This document shows, piece by piece, positions 34,727 through 42,981 of a stretch of 64,000 nt of DNA. Every line of letters starts with the position of its first letter. The stretch's first letter is position 1. The stretch lies in contig JADKAQ010000046.1 of assembly GCA_016719105.1 (NCBI GenBank), forward strand, positions 372,001-436,000, in the 5' to 3' direction. The notes under the pieces are model-generated. The model saw only the letters and a program-made list of their open reading frames with translations. It searched no databases and had not been told where the DNA came from. This stretch comes from Gemmatimonadota bacterium. Its GTDB lineage: Bacteria; Gemmatimonadota; Gemmatimonadetes; Gemmatimonadales; Gemmatimonadaceae. A program made the position numbers and the translations under genes.

Positions 34727-34933
34727 GCGCGGCAGCCGGCGCGCCAGCCGTTCGAGGACGCCTTGGAGTCGACATCCGCGAGCGCCCTCAGGTAGAGGCA
34801 CCCCAGGCCCTCGTTGTGCTTCCACCGATTCGCCAGGAGCGCGGCGGCGTCCCGCGCGGCCCGCGGCCCGTAGATCGCGATCTCGCTGGCACGCGACGAG
34901 AAGCCGACGCATGAAATCTCCTTCGCGTCCGCT
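34727..34933 (-). pseudogene. decayed DUF1801 gene
   Basis: The three consecutive pieces of a DUF1801 domain are readable only by changing frame twice: SGREGDFMR at 34933-34907, then VGFSSRASEIAIYGPR through NEGLGCLYLRALADVDSK in the next frame, then VLERLARR back in the first frame. The changes fit a two-base loss near 34907 and a one-base loss near 34760, which together restore the frame. The N-terminal half is no longer recognisable. DUF1801 proteins are small YdhG-like proteins of unknown role. The rest of 34393-35225 shows no gene. Confidence 0.55.
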
Positions 34934-35225
34934 GACAGGGCGGACGGTGGCGCGGCCGATTCGCCTCCCGGTACCAACGCAAGGCTCGAGCCTGGCACGA
35001 CTCGATGCACACGGCTCCGCCACCTGCAACGCAGCGCCGCAGCTGGTACCGAATGGCGTAGGGCGAACCATGGAGGCCGGAGCACCCGCCGTGTGTTAGT
35101 GAGGGGACGCTGCAATCCCGCTCGGAGGCGTCGGGTCAGACACGGCCGCGACGCCGCACGACCCCATCGGTGCTCGGGTCACGGACGACTCGATGATTTC
35201 GCGCCGCCTCTCATTGGAGAACGAC

Positions 35226-37205
35226 ATGAGGAAGACCCGTTGGTCCGCGCTGCTGGCGGTCGCACTCGTAGGGGCTGCATGCCAGGACGTCACGCCGCCA
35301 ACATCGGTGCGCGGTCCCGAGCAGCCGGTACGCGAGATCGCCCCCGGCACCTCACAAATCGCCTCGATGTACGCGCTCGACTTCGTCGGCACCGTGGCGA
35401 CCGGCTTCGACATGAACGACGCGGGCGATGTGGTCGGCCGGCACTACCTCGACCCCGGCTGCGGTCCGTTCTGTCTCCCCGCCCAGGAGACGGTCGTGTG
35501 GAAGGGGGGGACCCGCATCACGCTCCCCCCCGGCGGCACCCCGCTCTACCTCAACAATCAGGGGGTCATCGCCGGACAGGCTGGGACACACGCGGCACGC
35601 TGGGTCCCGACTGCCACCGGCTACACCTTCCAGGACCTTGGCCTCTTCCCCGGGACGTCCGATGCCTCCGTGGGCGGCATCGACGACCAGGGGCGCATCG
35701 TCGGATGGGCGACGCTGGGCGGGGCGATCCCGTCGATCGCCCTCCCCTTCATGTGGTCGCAGGGGACCGGCATGGTCGACCTCAAGCTGCTCGGCTACCC
35801 TAACGAGCGCCCCGCCGCCATCAGTCCTGGGGGCCAGGTCGTGACCTGGGGCTATTCCTATCAGCTCGGTACGCCGGCCAGCGCCGTGGCGATGCCCCCG
35901 CTGCCGAGGGGCTTCGTGGGTGCCGGCTCCAACGGCAGCGCGATCAACGACAACGGCGACCAGGCGCACTTCCTCGTCTCCACGGTTTCGCAGAGCCTCG
36001 TCTATCCGTTCCGGCTGTCGCGCGGCGGCACGTGGCAGCAGATCTCGTCGTTCGGCACCGGCCGCCTGACGAGTTCCGGAATGGGATCGATCAACGCCTC
36101 GCAGGACATCACGTTCACGGCGCAGAGCAGTGCCTTCATCGCCGCCGGACCCGCCGGTGTCGGCCAGCCACTCGGGACCTTCCTGTCGCCCGCCTATCCG
36201 GGCGCCATGCTGAGCAGCGCGGGGGCGATGAACAACGCGGGGCAGATCCTGGCCTCGGTCTACATCGGGCGCAGCCCGCGCCTCGTGAAGATGGTCCCGA
36301 CGACGCCGTGCGTGGGGAACTGCCTCGTCGTGAGTTCCTTCGTGATGGTGGGGCGCTTCGTGCAGGATCCGCAGTTCCCGGGCTCCTGCTTTGCCGGCGG
36401 AAAGATGTACAACACCACCACGACGACGCTCACCGTCACCGATGAAGCCGGGAGACCGATGGCCAATGCGGTGGTGCGCGGTCGCTACATGGACGATTAC
36501 TGGACCGACCAGCCCGTGAGCGGGACCACCAACGCCAGCGGCGTGGTCGCCGTCACGCACAAGGGGCTGTGCGGCGTCGGGGCCATCGCCTTCCTCGTCG
36601 ACGGCGTGACCCTCGGCACGCGCACGCTCGATCGCACGCGCGGCACGCTGGCCAACTCCGTCATCCCCAGCGTGGGGCCGCCGCCTAACCAGCCCCCGGT
36701 GGCGCGTTTCACCTACAGCTGCAACAACGGCACGCGCGCCTGCAGCTTCAACGGCGCCACCTCCAGCGACGACGTCGGCGTCACCTCGTATCGCTGGACC
36801 TTCGGCGACGGCACCACGGCCACCGGGGCGTCGCCCTCGCACACGTACCCGGCGCTGGGGACGTACAACGTCACGCTGACCGTCACCGACGGGGCGGGGC
36901 TCACCAACGCCACCACCAAGGCGATCACCCTGAGCAGCGCGACCAACCTGGCGCCGATCGCTGCGTGGAGCGCCACCTGCCTCCCGGCGCCGGCGCACAA
37001 GTGCACCTTCGATGGCCGCGCCTCCATGGACCCGGACGGCACCATCGCGTCGTACCGTTGGACGCGCGCGAATGGCCAGCCGATGTCCACCCTCCCGGTG
37101 GTCACCATCTCGTTCGAGGTCGGGGGGACGCGGAACTTCACCCTCACCGTGACCGACAACAAGGGTAAGTCCGCTTCGCTCACGAAGTCGGTCGTGGTCC
37201 CCTAG
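35226..37205 (+). CDS. HAF-repeat lipoprotein with PKD domains
   Basis: 659 residues. A lipoprotein signal (lipobox GAAC) is supported by a GGAGA ribosome site seven bases upstream. Residues ~40-360 contain HAF-type propeller repeats with the N/D-x-x-G-x-I/V-x-G core (FDMNDAGDVVGR, YLNNQGVIAGQ, GIDDQGRIVGW, MNNAGQILAS). An Ig-like region follows (about 390-480), then two PKD domains beginning NQPPVARFTYSC and NLAPIAAWSATC, each with a cysteine pair, the first with DVGVTSYRWTFGDGTTA. It should be a surface-anchored binding protein; no enzymatic site is seen. A strong terminator follows. Confidence 0.87.
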   Translation: MRKTRWSALLAVALVGAACQDVTPPTSVRGPEQPVREIAPGTSQIASMYALDFVGTVATGFDMNDAGDVVGRHYLDPGCGPFCLPAQETVVWKGGTRITLPPGGTPLYLNNQGVIAGQAGTHAARWVPTATGYTFQDLGLFPGTSDASVGGIDDQGRIVGWATLGGAIPSIALPFMWSQGTGMVDLKLLGYPNERPAAISPGGQVVTWGYSYQLGTPASAVAMPPLPRGFVGAGSNGSAINDNGDQAHFLVSTVSQSLVYPFRLSRGGTWQQISSFGTGRLTSSGMGSINASQDITFTAQSSAFIAAGPAGVGQPLGTFLSPAYPGAMLSSAGAMNNAGQILASVYIGRSPRLVKMVPTTPCVGNCLVVSSFVMVGRFVQDPQFPGSCFAGGKMYNTTTTTLTVTDEAGRPMANAVVRGRYMDDYWTDQPVSGTTNASGVVAVTHKGLCGVGAIAFLVDGVTLGTRTLDRTRGTLANSVIPSVGPPPNQPPVARFTYSCNNGTRACSFNGATSSDDVGVTSYRWTFGDGTTATGASPSHTYPALGTYNVTLTVTDGAGLTNATTKAITLSSATNLAPIAAWSATCLPAPAHKCTFDGRASMDPDGTIASYRWTRANGQPMSTLPVVTISFEVGGTRNFTLTVTDNKGKSASLTKSVVVP

Positions 37206-37227
37206 CGTGGCGCAGCAGGCACACGCC

Positions 37228-37262
37228 AAAGCCGCCGGGTCCCGAGGGGATCCGGCGGCTTT
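37228..37262. terminator. bidirectional terminator hairpin
   Basis: AAAGCCGCCGG (37228-37238) pairs fully with CCGGCGGCTTT (37252-37262), extended by one G-T wobble and an inner TCCC/GGGA pair, giving a 16-bp stem with a GAG loop. It lies between two convergent genes and carries A- and T-runs on its outer ends. Confidence 0.85.
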
Positions 37263-37351
37263 GACTTCGCGGCGCGGCTACCTCGCGCGGTGGGGCATCG
37301 CGTCGACGGCGCGCACGGCGGCGCCGTCGCCGCTGCTTCCTCGCGCCCGCC

Positions 37352-40300
37352 CTATTTCGGGGGCGCCATCGTCACGCCGTGTGGCGCCAGCGCCCGGCTC
37401 ATCGACTCGGCCCTGGCCAGCACCGCGCGCGCCTGCGCCATCGCCCCGTTGAGCTCCGTGCGGGCGTTGCTCACCTGGCGCATCGTCCCCGCGGTCGGGA
37501 CCTCCCAGATCCCGAGGATCGCCCCCTTGAGCGTCCCGACCCTCCCGAGGACGTTGGCCGCCGCTGCAGCGGCCGCCGCGGCACCACCACCCCCGCCGCC
37601 AAAACCGCCGCCCGCCGTCGCCGGCACGCCGAATCGAGCACGCACAGAATCGAACTGCGCGCGGAAGCTGGCCCACTCGCTCTTCACGTTGGCGGGCGCG
37701 GCACTCGAGTCGACCTTCGGGGCCACGCGCAGCACCTCATCGTAGAGCGTCGCGAGCGGCCGGGCGGCGTCGGTCCCGGTGCGATGCAGTGCGTGCAGGT
37801 CGGCGGCCACGGCGTTGTAGCGCGCGCGGTCACCACCCGTCAGCTGCACCGACGGGTCCATCACCAGCCGCAACGCCTTGCTCGAGAGCACCTTGCCGTC
37901 GGCCACCAGCGAGACGGTGTACGTCCCCGGGACCACGAGCGGCCCCTGGTTGTTGCCGCCACCACCGAAGAAGCCCCCACCGCCACCACCACCGCCGCCC
38001 ACCGCGCCGCTATCCGGCGGCGGGCACGGGCTCTCGGCCTTGTAGCCCACCGGCGGGAGCTGCTGCGGCACGCCGGGCACGGCGCGCGCGCCCCCCTGCG
38101 CGCCGGGGCCTCCCGGTCCGCCTGGGCCTCCGGCGCCAGGGCCGCGCCTCACGGGGAGCGGGGTGATCGGCTCGGGGCGCTGGTCCCAGCACATCGTCTG
38201 GATCCCCGCCTTGTTGCGGCTGGCGGGAATGGCCAGCTCGCGCACCACGCGACCGCCGGCGTCGGCGATGCGCAGCTTGCCGTTGGTGAGCGGCGCGCGC
38301 AGGTACATCGGGATCACCGCCTCGGACGGCGGATTCTCGCCGGTGAAGAACTGGTGCCCCCAGAACTCGTCGTTGCGGTCGTCCTTGTACTTCCACTGCA
38401 ACGTGAAGCCCGGGGTGATGAGCGTCGCGTCGGCCTCCTTGACCGCCGTGTACTCCTGGATGGGCTCGAGATGATCGAGGATCCAGAGCGCGCGCCCGTG
38501 CGTGGCCACCAGCAGGGCGTTGTCACGCGGATGGATCGTGAGTTCGTCGACGCGCACCGTAGGGAGGTTGCCGCGCAGGCGACGCCAGCTCCCGCCGCGA
38601 TCGAGCGAGACGAAGATCCCCGTCTCGGTTCCGATGTACAGCACGTCGCGGTTGCGCGTGTCCTCGGTCAGGGTGCGCACGTTCTCGCCGCGCAGCCCGC
38701 TCACGATCGAGCGGAACGTCGCGCCGAAGTCGGTGCTCACCCAGAGGTACGGCTCGTAGTCGTTCAACCGGTGGTTGTCGACGGTGACGTAGACGGTCGC
38801 GGCGTCGAAGCGCGACGGCGCCACCTTCGACACGAAGGCGTGCCCCGCCGGGAAGCCCGGGAGGTTCTTCGTGATGTCCTGCCACGTGCGCCCGTTGTCG
38901 CGCGTCACGCTCACCGTGCCGTCGTCGCTCCCCGCATAGAACACCCCCGCCTGCCGCGGCGACTCGGCGAGCGCCACGATCGTCGGCCACGCCGAGATGC
39001 CGTCGTTGCGGGCGATGGTGATCTCGCTCCCCTTGAGCCCCATCGTCACCAGCGAGTCGCGGCTGGCGTTCTTCGTGAGGTCGGGGCTGATCGCCTCCCA
39101 CGAGTCGCCGCGGTCGCGCGAGCGGAACACGCGGTTGCCCGCCGCCAGCAGCGCGCCGGGATCGTTAGGTGACTGCAGCAACGGCGTATCCCAGTGGAAG
39201 CGATACGTCTCCCCCTTGGTGGCGTTCACCACGTTGAACGGCGTGGGGCGGATGCTCCGGGACTCACCGGTCACCTTGTTGCGCCGGATGATGTTCCCGT
39301 CCTGCGACTCGGTGTAGATGATCTTCGGGTCGCGAATGTCCGGGATGGCCACGAAGCCGTCGCCGCCGAGGATCTGGAACCAATCGTGGTTCATGATCCC
39401 GCGTCCCAGTCGCGCGGCGCTGGGGCCGCACCAGTTGTAGTTGTCCTGCATCCCGCCGCAGATGTTGTACGGGATCTCCATGTCGTAGCCGACATGATAG
39501 AAGAGCCCGACCGGGAGGTTGGGGATGAAGGTCCACGTGCGGCTCATGTCGTACGACACGGCGAGCCCGCCGTCGTTACCGGTGAGGATGTGGTTGGGGT
39601 TGGCCGGGTTGATCCAGATCGCGTGCACGTCGTCGTGCGTGACCAGCGCGGCATCGGTCTCGAAGGTGCGCGCGCCGTCGACGGACATGTGCAGGCCGAC
39701 ACCGCCCAGGTAGACCCGCTCCGGCGACGTCGGGTCGATGCGAAGTTGCGAGAAGTACATCGGGCGCGGGTTGGTCGCGCTCATCTTGCGCCAGGTCTCT
39801 CCGCCGTCATCGGACCGATAGACCCCGGTCGGCGTCGCCGCCGCCCCTCGTCCGCCGGCTGCTCCGCCTGGCGCTCCGCCAGCTGCAGGCGCGCCCCCGC
39901 CCGGGCCACCGGCGCCCGGCCCTTCGATCATCGTGTACACGATCCGCGAGCTCTGCCGGTAGATGTCGACCGCGATGCGGCCGAGCGGTCCGGCGGGGAG
40001 CCCATTGCCGGCGAGCTTCTTCCAGGTGTCGCCACCATCGGTCGAGCGCCAGAGCGCGCTCCCGGGGCCGCCGCCGTTCATGCAGCAGGCCGTGCGACGC
40101 CGCTGGTACGACGACGCGTACATCACGTTAGGCTCGGAGAGCGAGACGGCGAGGTCGTTGGCCCCGGTGTCCTCGTCGAGCACGAGCACCTGCTTCCACG
40201 TCTTGCCACCGTCGGTGGTCTTGTAGATCCCGCGCTCTCCGCCGGGGCCAAAGAGCGGCCCGGTCGCCGCCACCAGCACCACGTCGTTGTTGGTGGGATG

Positions 40301-40759
40301 GATGACGATGCGGTTGATGTGCCGGGACTGCGGGAGCCCCATGAAGGTGAAGGTCTTCCCGCCATCTATCGACTTGTAGACCCCGCCCCCCCACGACGTG
40401 CTCTGGCGATTGTTCGATTCCCCCGTCCCGACCCACACGAGGTCGGGGTTGATCTGCGAGACCGCGACGTCACCAATGGCGATGAGCCCCTGGTCCTGGA
40501 AGAGCGGCTCGAAGGTCGCGCCATTGCTGGTCGTCTTCCACACGCCGCCGTGGGCCGTCCCCACGTAGTAGAGCGCGGGGTTGGCCTCGTACACCGCAAC
40601 GTCGGCGATGCGGCCCGACATCGTGGCCGGCCCGATGGAGCGGAAGTGGAGGCGGTCGAACTCCTCGGCGACCCCCTGCCCCGGCGACTGCGCCGACGCA
40701 TCGGGCGCCACCGCCGCGAGCAAGAACAGGGAGAGGACAACGGGGCGTGCGCGGGGCAT
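37352..40759 (-). CDS. BNR/VPS10-type secreted protein, complete
   Basis: 1135 residues. A signal peptide (ending DASAQ) opens a double propeller of sortilin/VPS10 type. At least eight Asp-box motifs are visible: SIDGGKTF, TTDGGKTW, STDGGDTW, SDDGGETW, SRDRGDSW, TRDNGRTW, STDFGATF and SLDRGGSW. The propeller ends with LVATHGRALWILD, followed by an Ig-like segment, two glycine-rich linkers (around residues 840-930), and a helical tail. It is the full-length paralogue of the truncated gene at 2-1231. Such proteins are often called glycosyl hydrolases, but no sialidase arginine triad is evident; a binding or processing role outside the cell is all that can be said. Confidence 0.9.
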   Translation of the reverse strand: MPRARPVVLSLFLLAAVAPDASAQSPGQGVAEEFDRLHFRSIGPATMSGRIADVAVYEANPALYYVGTAHGGVWKTTSNGATFEPLFQDQGLIAIGDVAVSQINPDLVWVGTGESNNRQSTSWGGGVYKSIDGGKTFTFMGLPQSRHINRIVIHPTNNDVVLVAATGPLFGPGGERGIYKTTDGGKTWKQVLVLDEDTGANDLAVSLSEPNVMYASSYQRRRTACCMNGGGPGSALWRSTDGGDTWKKLAGNGLPAGPLGRIAVDIYRQSSRIVYTMIEGPGAGGPGGGAPAAGGAPGGAAGGRGAAATPTGVYRSDDGGETWRKMSATNPRPMYFSQLRIDPTSPERVYLGGVGLHMSVDGARTFETDAALVTHDDVHAIWINPANPNHILTGNDGGLAVSYDMSRTWTFIPNLPVGLFYHVGYDMEIPYNICGGMQDNYNWCGPSAARLGRGIMNHDWFQILGGDGFVAIPDIRDPKIIYTESQDGNIIRRNKVTGESRSIRPTPFNVVNATKGETYRFHWDTPLLQSPNDPGALLAAGNRVFRSRDRGDSWEAISPDLTKNASRDSLVTMGLKGSEITIARNDGISAWPTIVALAESPRQAGVFYAGSDDGTVSVTRDNGRTWQDITKNLPGFPAGHAFVSKVAPSRFDAATVYVTVDNHRLNDYEPYLWVSTDFGATFRSIVSGLRGENVRTLTEDTRNRDVLYIGTETGIFVSLDRGGSWRRLRGNLPTVRVDELTIHPRDNALLVATHGRALWILDHLEPIQEYTAVKEADATLITPGFTLQWKYKDDRNDEFWGHQFFTGENPPSEAVIPMYLRAPLTNGKLRIADAGGRVVRELAIPASRNKAGIQTMCWDQRPEPITPLPVRRGPGAGGPGGPGGPGAQGGARAVPGVPQQLPPVGYKAESPCPPPDSGAVGGGGGGGGGFFGGGGNNQGPLVVPGTYTVSLVADGKVLSSKALRLVMDPSVQLTGGDRARYNAVAADLHALHRTGTDAARPLATLYDEVLRVAPKVDSSAAPANVKSEWASFRAQFDSVRARFGVPATAGGGFGGGGGGAAAAAAAAANVLGRVGTLKGAILGIWEVPTAGTMRQVSNARTELNGAMAQARAVLARAESMSRALAPHGVTMAPPK

Positions 40760-40933
40760 GGAGAGCTCCAGACGAGAGGCGGGAGACGGGGGGATCGGCG
40801 TCGCGAGCGTTGACTCTCACGTGCCAGATCGCTCTACGCGCGATCGTGCCGAGACGCTGCCTCCCTACACTGGCAAGCACCAGCACCTCGCCGCGCCGCT
40901 TCCCTCGTTCCGTCCCCACCCACCGCCTGGGGT

Positions 40934-41905
40934 CTACCGCTTCGGGTGCGCCTTGAAGAAGTCCCAGATCACGTCCGTCGCGTCGAGCGCGTGGCCGGGA
41001 TCGTCCCCGCGCCGCGAACCGCGGCGCCCGCCGGGCCAGGCGTGCCCACCCTCCGGGATGGCGTAGCGCGCCACCCCCACCGGTGACGGACAGTCGTACT
41101 GCCAGAGCGTGTAACCACCACCGTCCGATTCGCGCGGCGTCGGATTGCACCTGCCGGCAGACGCCCAGAAGCTCCCCTGCTCCACCGCCGGCCGGGTCGG
41201 CGTTCCGTCCCACGCACGCGCGCCAAGCCCCCCGGACTTGCCCCCGTCGTACGGGACCGACTCGTCGCGCATGCCGTTGATGATGATCGCCGAGACCGGA
41301 GCACGCGGCGAGGCTTCATCACCAAAGACCGCCCCGACCACCGGCGCAATCGCCGCCACGCGATCGGCCAGCCCGATCCCCACGCGGTGTGACATCATCC
41401 CCCCGTTCGACATCCCGGTGACGTAGATCCGGTCGGGGTCGATGCGATGATCGCGTTGCACCTGGTCGATGAGCGCACGAATGAACCCGACGTCGTCCAC
41501 CTTGTTCTGCATCGCGTAGCCGCAGCAGTGCCCAGCGTTCCAGGTGAACATCGGCGCGCGCCCGCCCCCCGTCCCGTCGGGATAGGCGACGATGAACCCC
41601 TCGCGATCGGCCTTGGGCGAGAAGCCGGACATCGACTCGGCGTTGTCGGCGTTGCCACCGCCGCCATGCAGCATGATCACCAACGGCACGGGCGCGTTCT
41701 CCTGCCGCACGCGCTCGGGGACGTGGAGCGTGTAGCTTCGCGTGCGACCGCCGTGCTGCAGCGTCAGGCGGTCCTGTGCGCCGCGCTGCCCCGACGAGCG
41801 GCCGAGGATTGCACGATCACGCCGACGGCGAAGCTGCGCGTCGGCCTCCTCGAGCGGCACGAGCACCGCGAGGAGCACGAGAATGGGAACGACGAAGCGC
41901 ATCAT
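40934..41905 (-). CDS. secreted PHB-depolymerase-like / feruloyl-esterase-like hydrolase (LpqC family)
   Basis: 323 residues. A signal peptide (ending EADAQ) leads an alpha/beta hydrolase with oxyanion block MLHGGGGNADNAESM, nucleophile S166 in GMSNGG, acid D214 in GMRDESVPY and H288 in EGGHAWPGG. This is the set of the LpqC/polyhydroxybutyrate-depolymerase and feruloyl-esterase family that cleaves esters of polymers or plant material outside the cell. No substrate-binding domain is attached, so soluble oligomers are likely. It is the last gene of a minus-strand group with the two small secreted proteins upstream (39-base gap). Confidence 0.9.
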   Translation of the reverse strand: MMRFVVPILVLLAVLVPLEEADAQLRRRRDRAILGRSSGQRGAQDRLTLQHGGRTRSYTLHVPERVRQENAPVPLVIMLHGGGGNADNAESMSGFSPKADREGFIVAYPDGTGGGRAPMFTWNAGHCCGYAMQNKVDDVGFIRALIDQVQRDHRIDPDRIYVTGMSNGGMMSHRVGIGLADRVAAIAPVVGAVFGDEASPRAPVSAIIINGMRDESVPYDGGKSGGLGARAWDGTPTRPAVEQGSFWASAGRCNPTPRESDGGGYTLWQYDCPSPVGVARYAIPEGGHAWPGGRRGSRRGDDPGHALDATDVIWDFFKAHPKR

Positions 41906-41944
41906 GCCCGTTCGACGGCGGCCGCAGCCGCCTCGTTAACGCCG

Positions 41945-42412
41945 TCACCCGCAGCGCACCGTCCGCGGTACCCAGATGGCCCGGAAGCGCCCCTTGATCA
42001 TCCCCGCCTTCGGAAACACGAGCTGGACCGTCCCTGTCACCGTCTTCGCCGCATCGACCGCCTCGATCACGACCGTCCCGCTGCGCGCGAGCTCACCCGA
42101 ATCGGTCGACGCCATGTACGACGCGACGCCGACCTCCGGGCCGAGCGTCCAGCGACTCGTGAGGCTCGAAAGGCCCTGGTAGATCGTCACGTTCGCGCGC
42201 GGGACGGTGGCCGGATTGCCGCTGGCGGCGAGCGTGATCTCCACCGCCGGGCCGTCGACCGGGCTGCACGACGGCGACGCGGTGGAGAACGGGAGGTTGG
42301 AGATCGGCTCGGTGATCGTCGTCTGCGGGCAGGCGACAAGCAGCGCGGCCGCCATCAGGACGGCCAACGAACGAGGCGCGCGGCGCCGCGAATCGACGTG
42401 GGCGGTCATCAT
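41945..42412 (-). CDS. small lipoprotein, unknown function
   Basis: 155 residues, not recognised. A basic N-terminus with an arginine-rich stretch and lipobox LLVAC is followed by a strand-rich domain (VEITLAASGNPATVPRANVTIY, GTVVIEAVDAAKTVTGTVQLVF) that ends in a cysteine-glycine pair. The pattern is Ig-like. It starts seven bases after the stop of the next upstream gene, so the two are cotranscribed. Confidence 0.7.
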   Translation of the reverse strand: MMTAHVDSRRRAPRSLAVLMAAALLVACPQTTITEPISNLPFSTASPSCSPVDGPAVEITLAASGNPATVPRANVTIYQGLSSLTSRWTLGPEVGVASYMASTDSGELARSGTVVIEAVDAAKTVTGTVQLVFPKAGMIKGRFRAIWVPRTVRCG

Positions 42413-42419
42413 CGGAATC

Positions 42420-42827
42420 CTAACGAGCCCCTGCGGGTTGGGTGAGGTGGCGCGGTCGCTTGAAGAGGCAGCTGTAGTAGTACGAACCCGACCGGTCCAT
42501 CAGCTGGCATTCCACCGCTTCCCAGCCCTGGCCCCCGAGCAGGTTGAGGACGGCCGAGTTCCAACGCTCCTCCGCCGCGTACTTCTCGGGCACCTCGACA
42601 GGAGCGGCGCCGAGGGCAGTGCCGAGTGCGGTGAGGAACTCGGGGAGCTTGGAGTGTTCGATCATCTTGCCGTCTGGGCCGACCCAGCGCTTGGCGGCAC
42701 CGTAGTGGTGGGCAAAGGTCCCGTACTCCCACGTGACGTTCCGATGCGGAGTCCGCTCCGCGTCCTGCGCGGAGAGTAGTCGAGGGACGAGACAGACGAA
42801 GGCGAGGGAGAGCGCGAGCGCGCGCAT
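42420..42827 (-). CDS. small secreted protein, unknown function
   Basis: 135 residues. A signal peptide (about 1-20, cleavage near LLSAQ) is followed by a compact domain of about 110 residues (VTWEYGTFAHHYGAAKRW, LLGGQGWEAVECQLMDRSG, YYYSCLFKR) with two cysteines. The WEYG...GWE pattern resembles the DUF4177-like small domains that pair a short strand with GWE..., but this is only a likeness. The Met was chosen directly before the signal. First gene of the group continuing to the esterase. Confidence 0.65.
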   Translation of the reverse strand: MRALALSLAFVCLVPRLLSAQDAERTPHRNVTWEYGTFAHHYGAAKRWVGPDGKMIEHSKLPEFLTALGTALGAAPVEVPEKYAAEERWNSAVLNLLGGQGWEAVECQLMDRSGSYYYSCLFKRPRHLTQPAGAR

Positions 42828-42981
42828 GATCGACGACGAAGAGGGACTCCCCAGGGCGCGTGATGAGTGCGGCGCAGGGGCTGAGCGATAGGACTCCGAC
42901 TTGGGGGGAGAAGTTCCGCGCGTCGGCGTGCAAAACGCCGACGTTTGCTCGTGCCGCCACACCGCCCGCCGCGGCATCACA

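Noticed and set aside
35352..37229. 625-codon minus-strand frame over the HAF/PKD gene
   Set aside because: The plus strand has signal, ribosome site and conserved repeats; the minus translation is low-complexity Arg/Gly/His.
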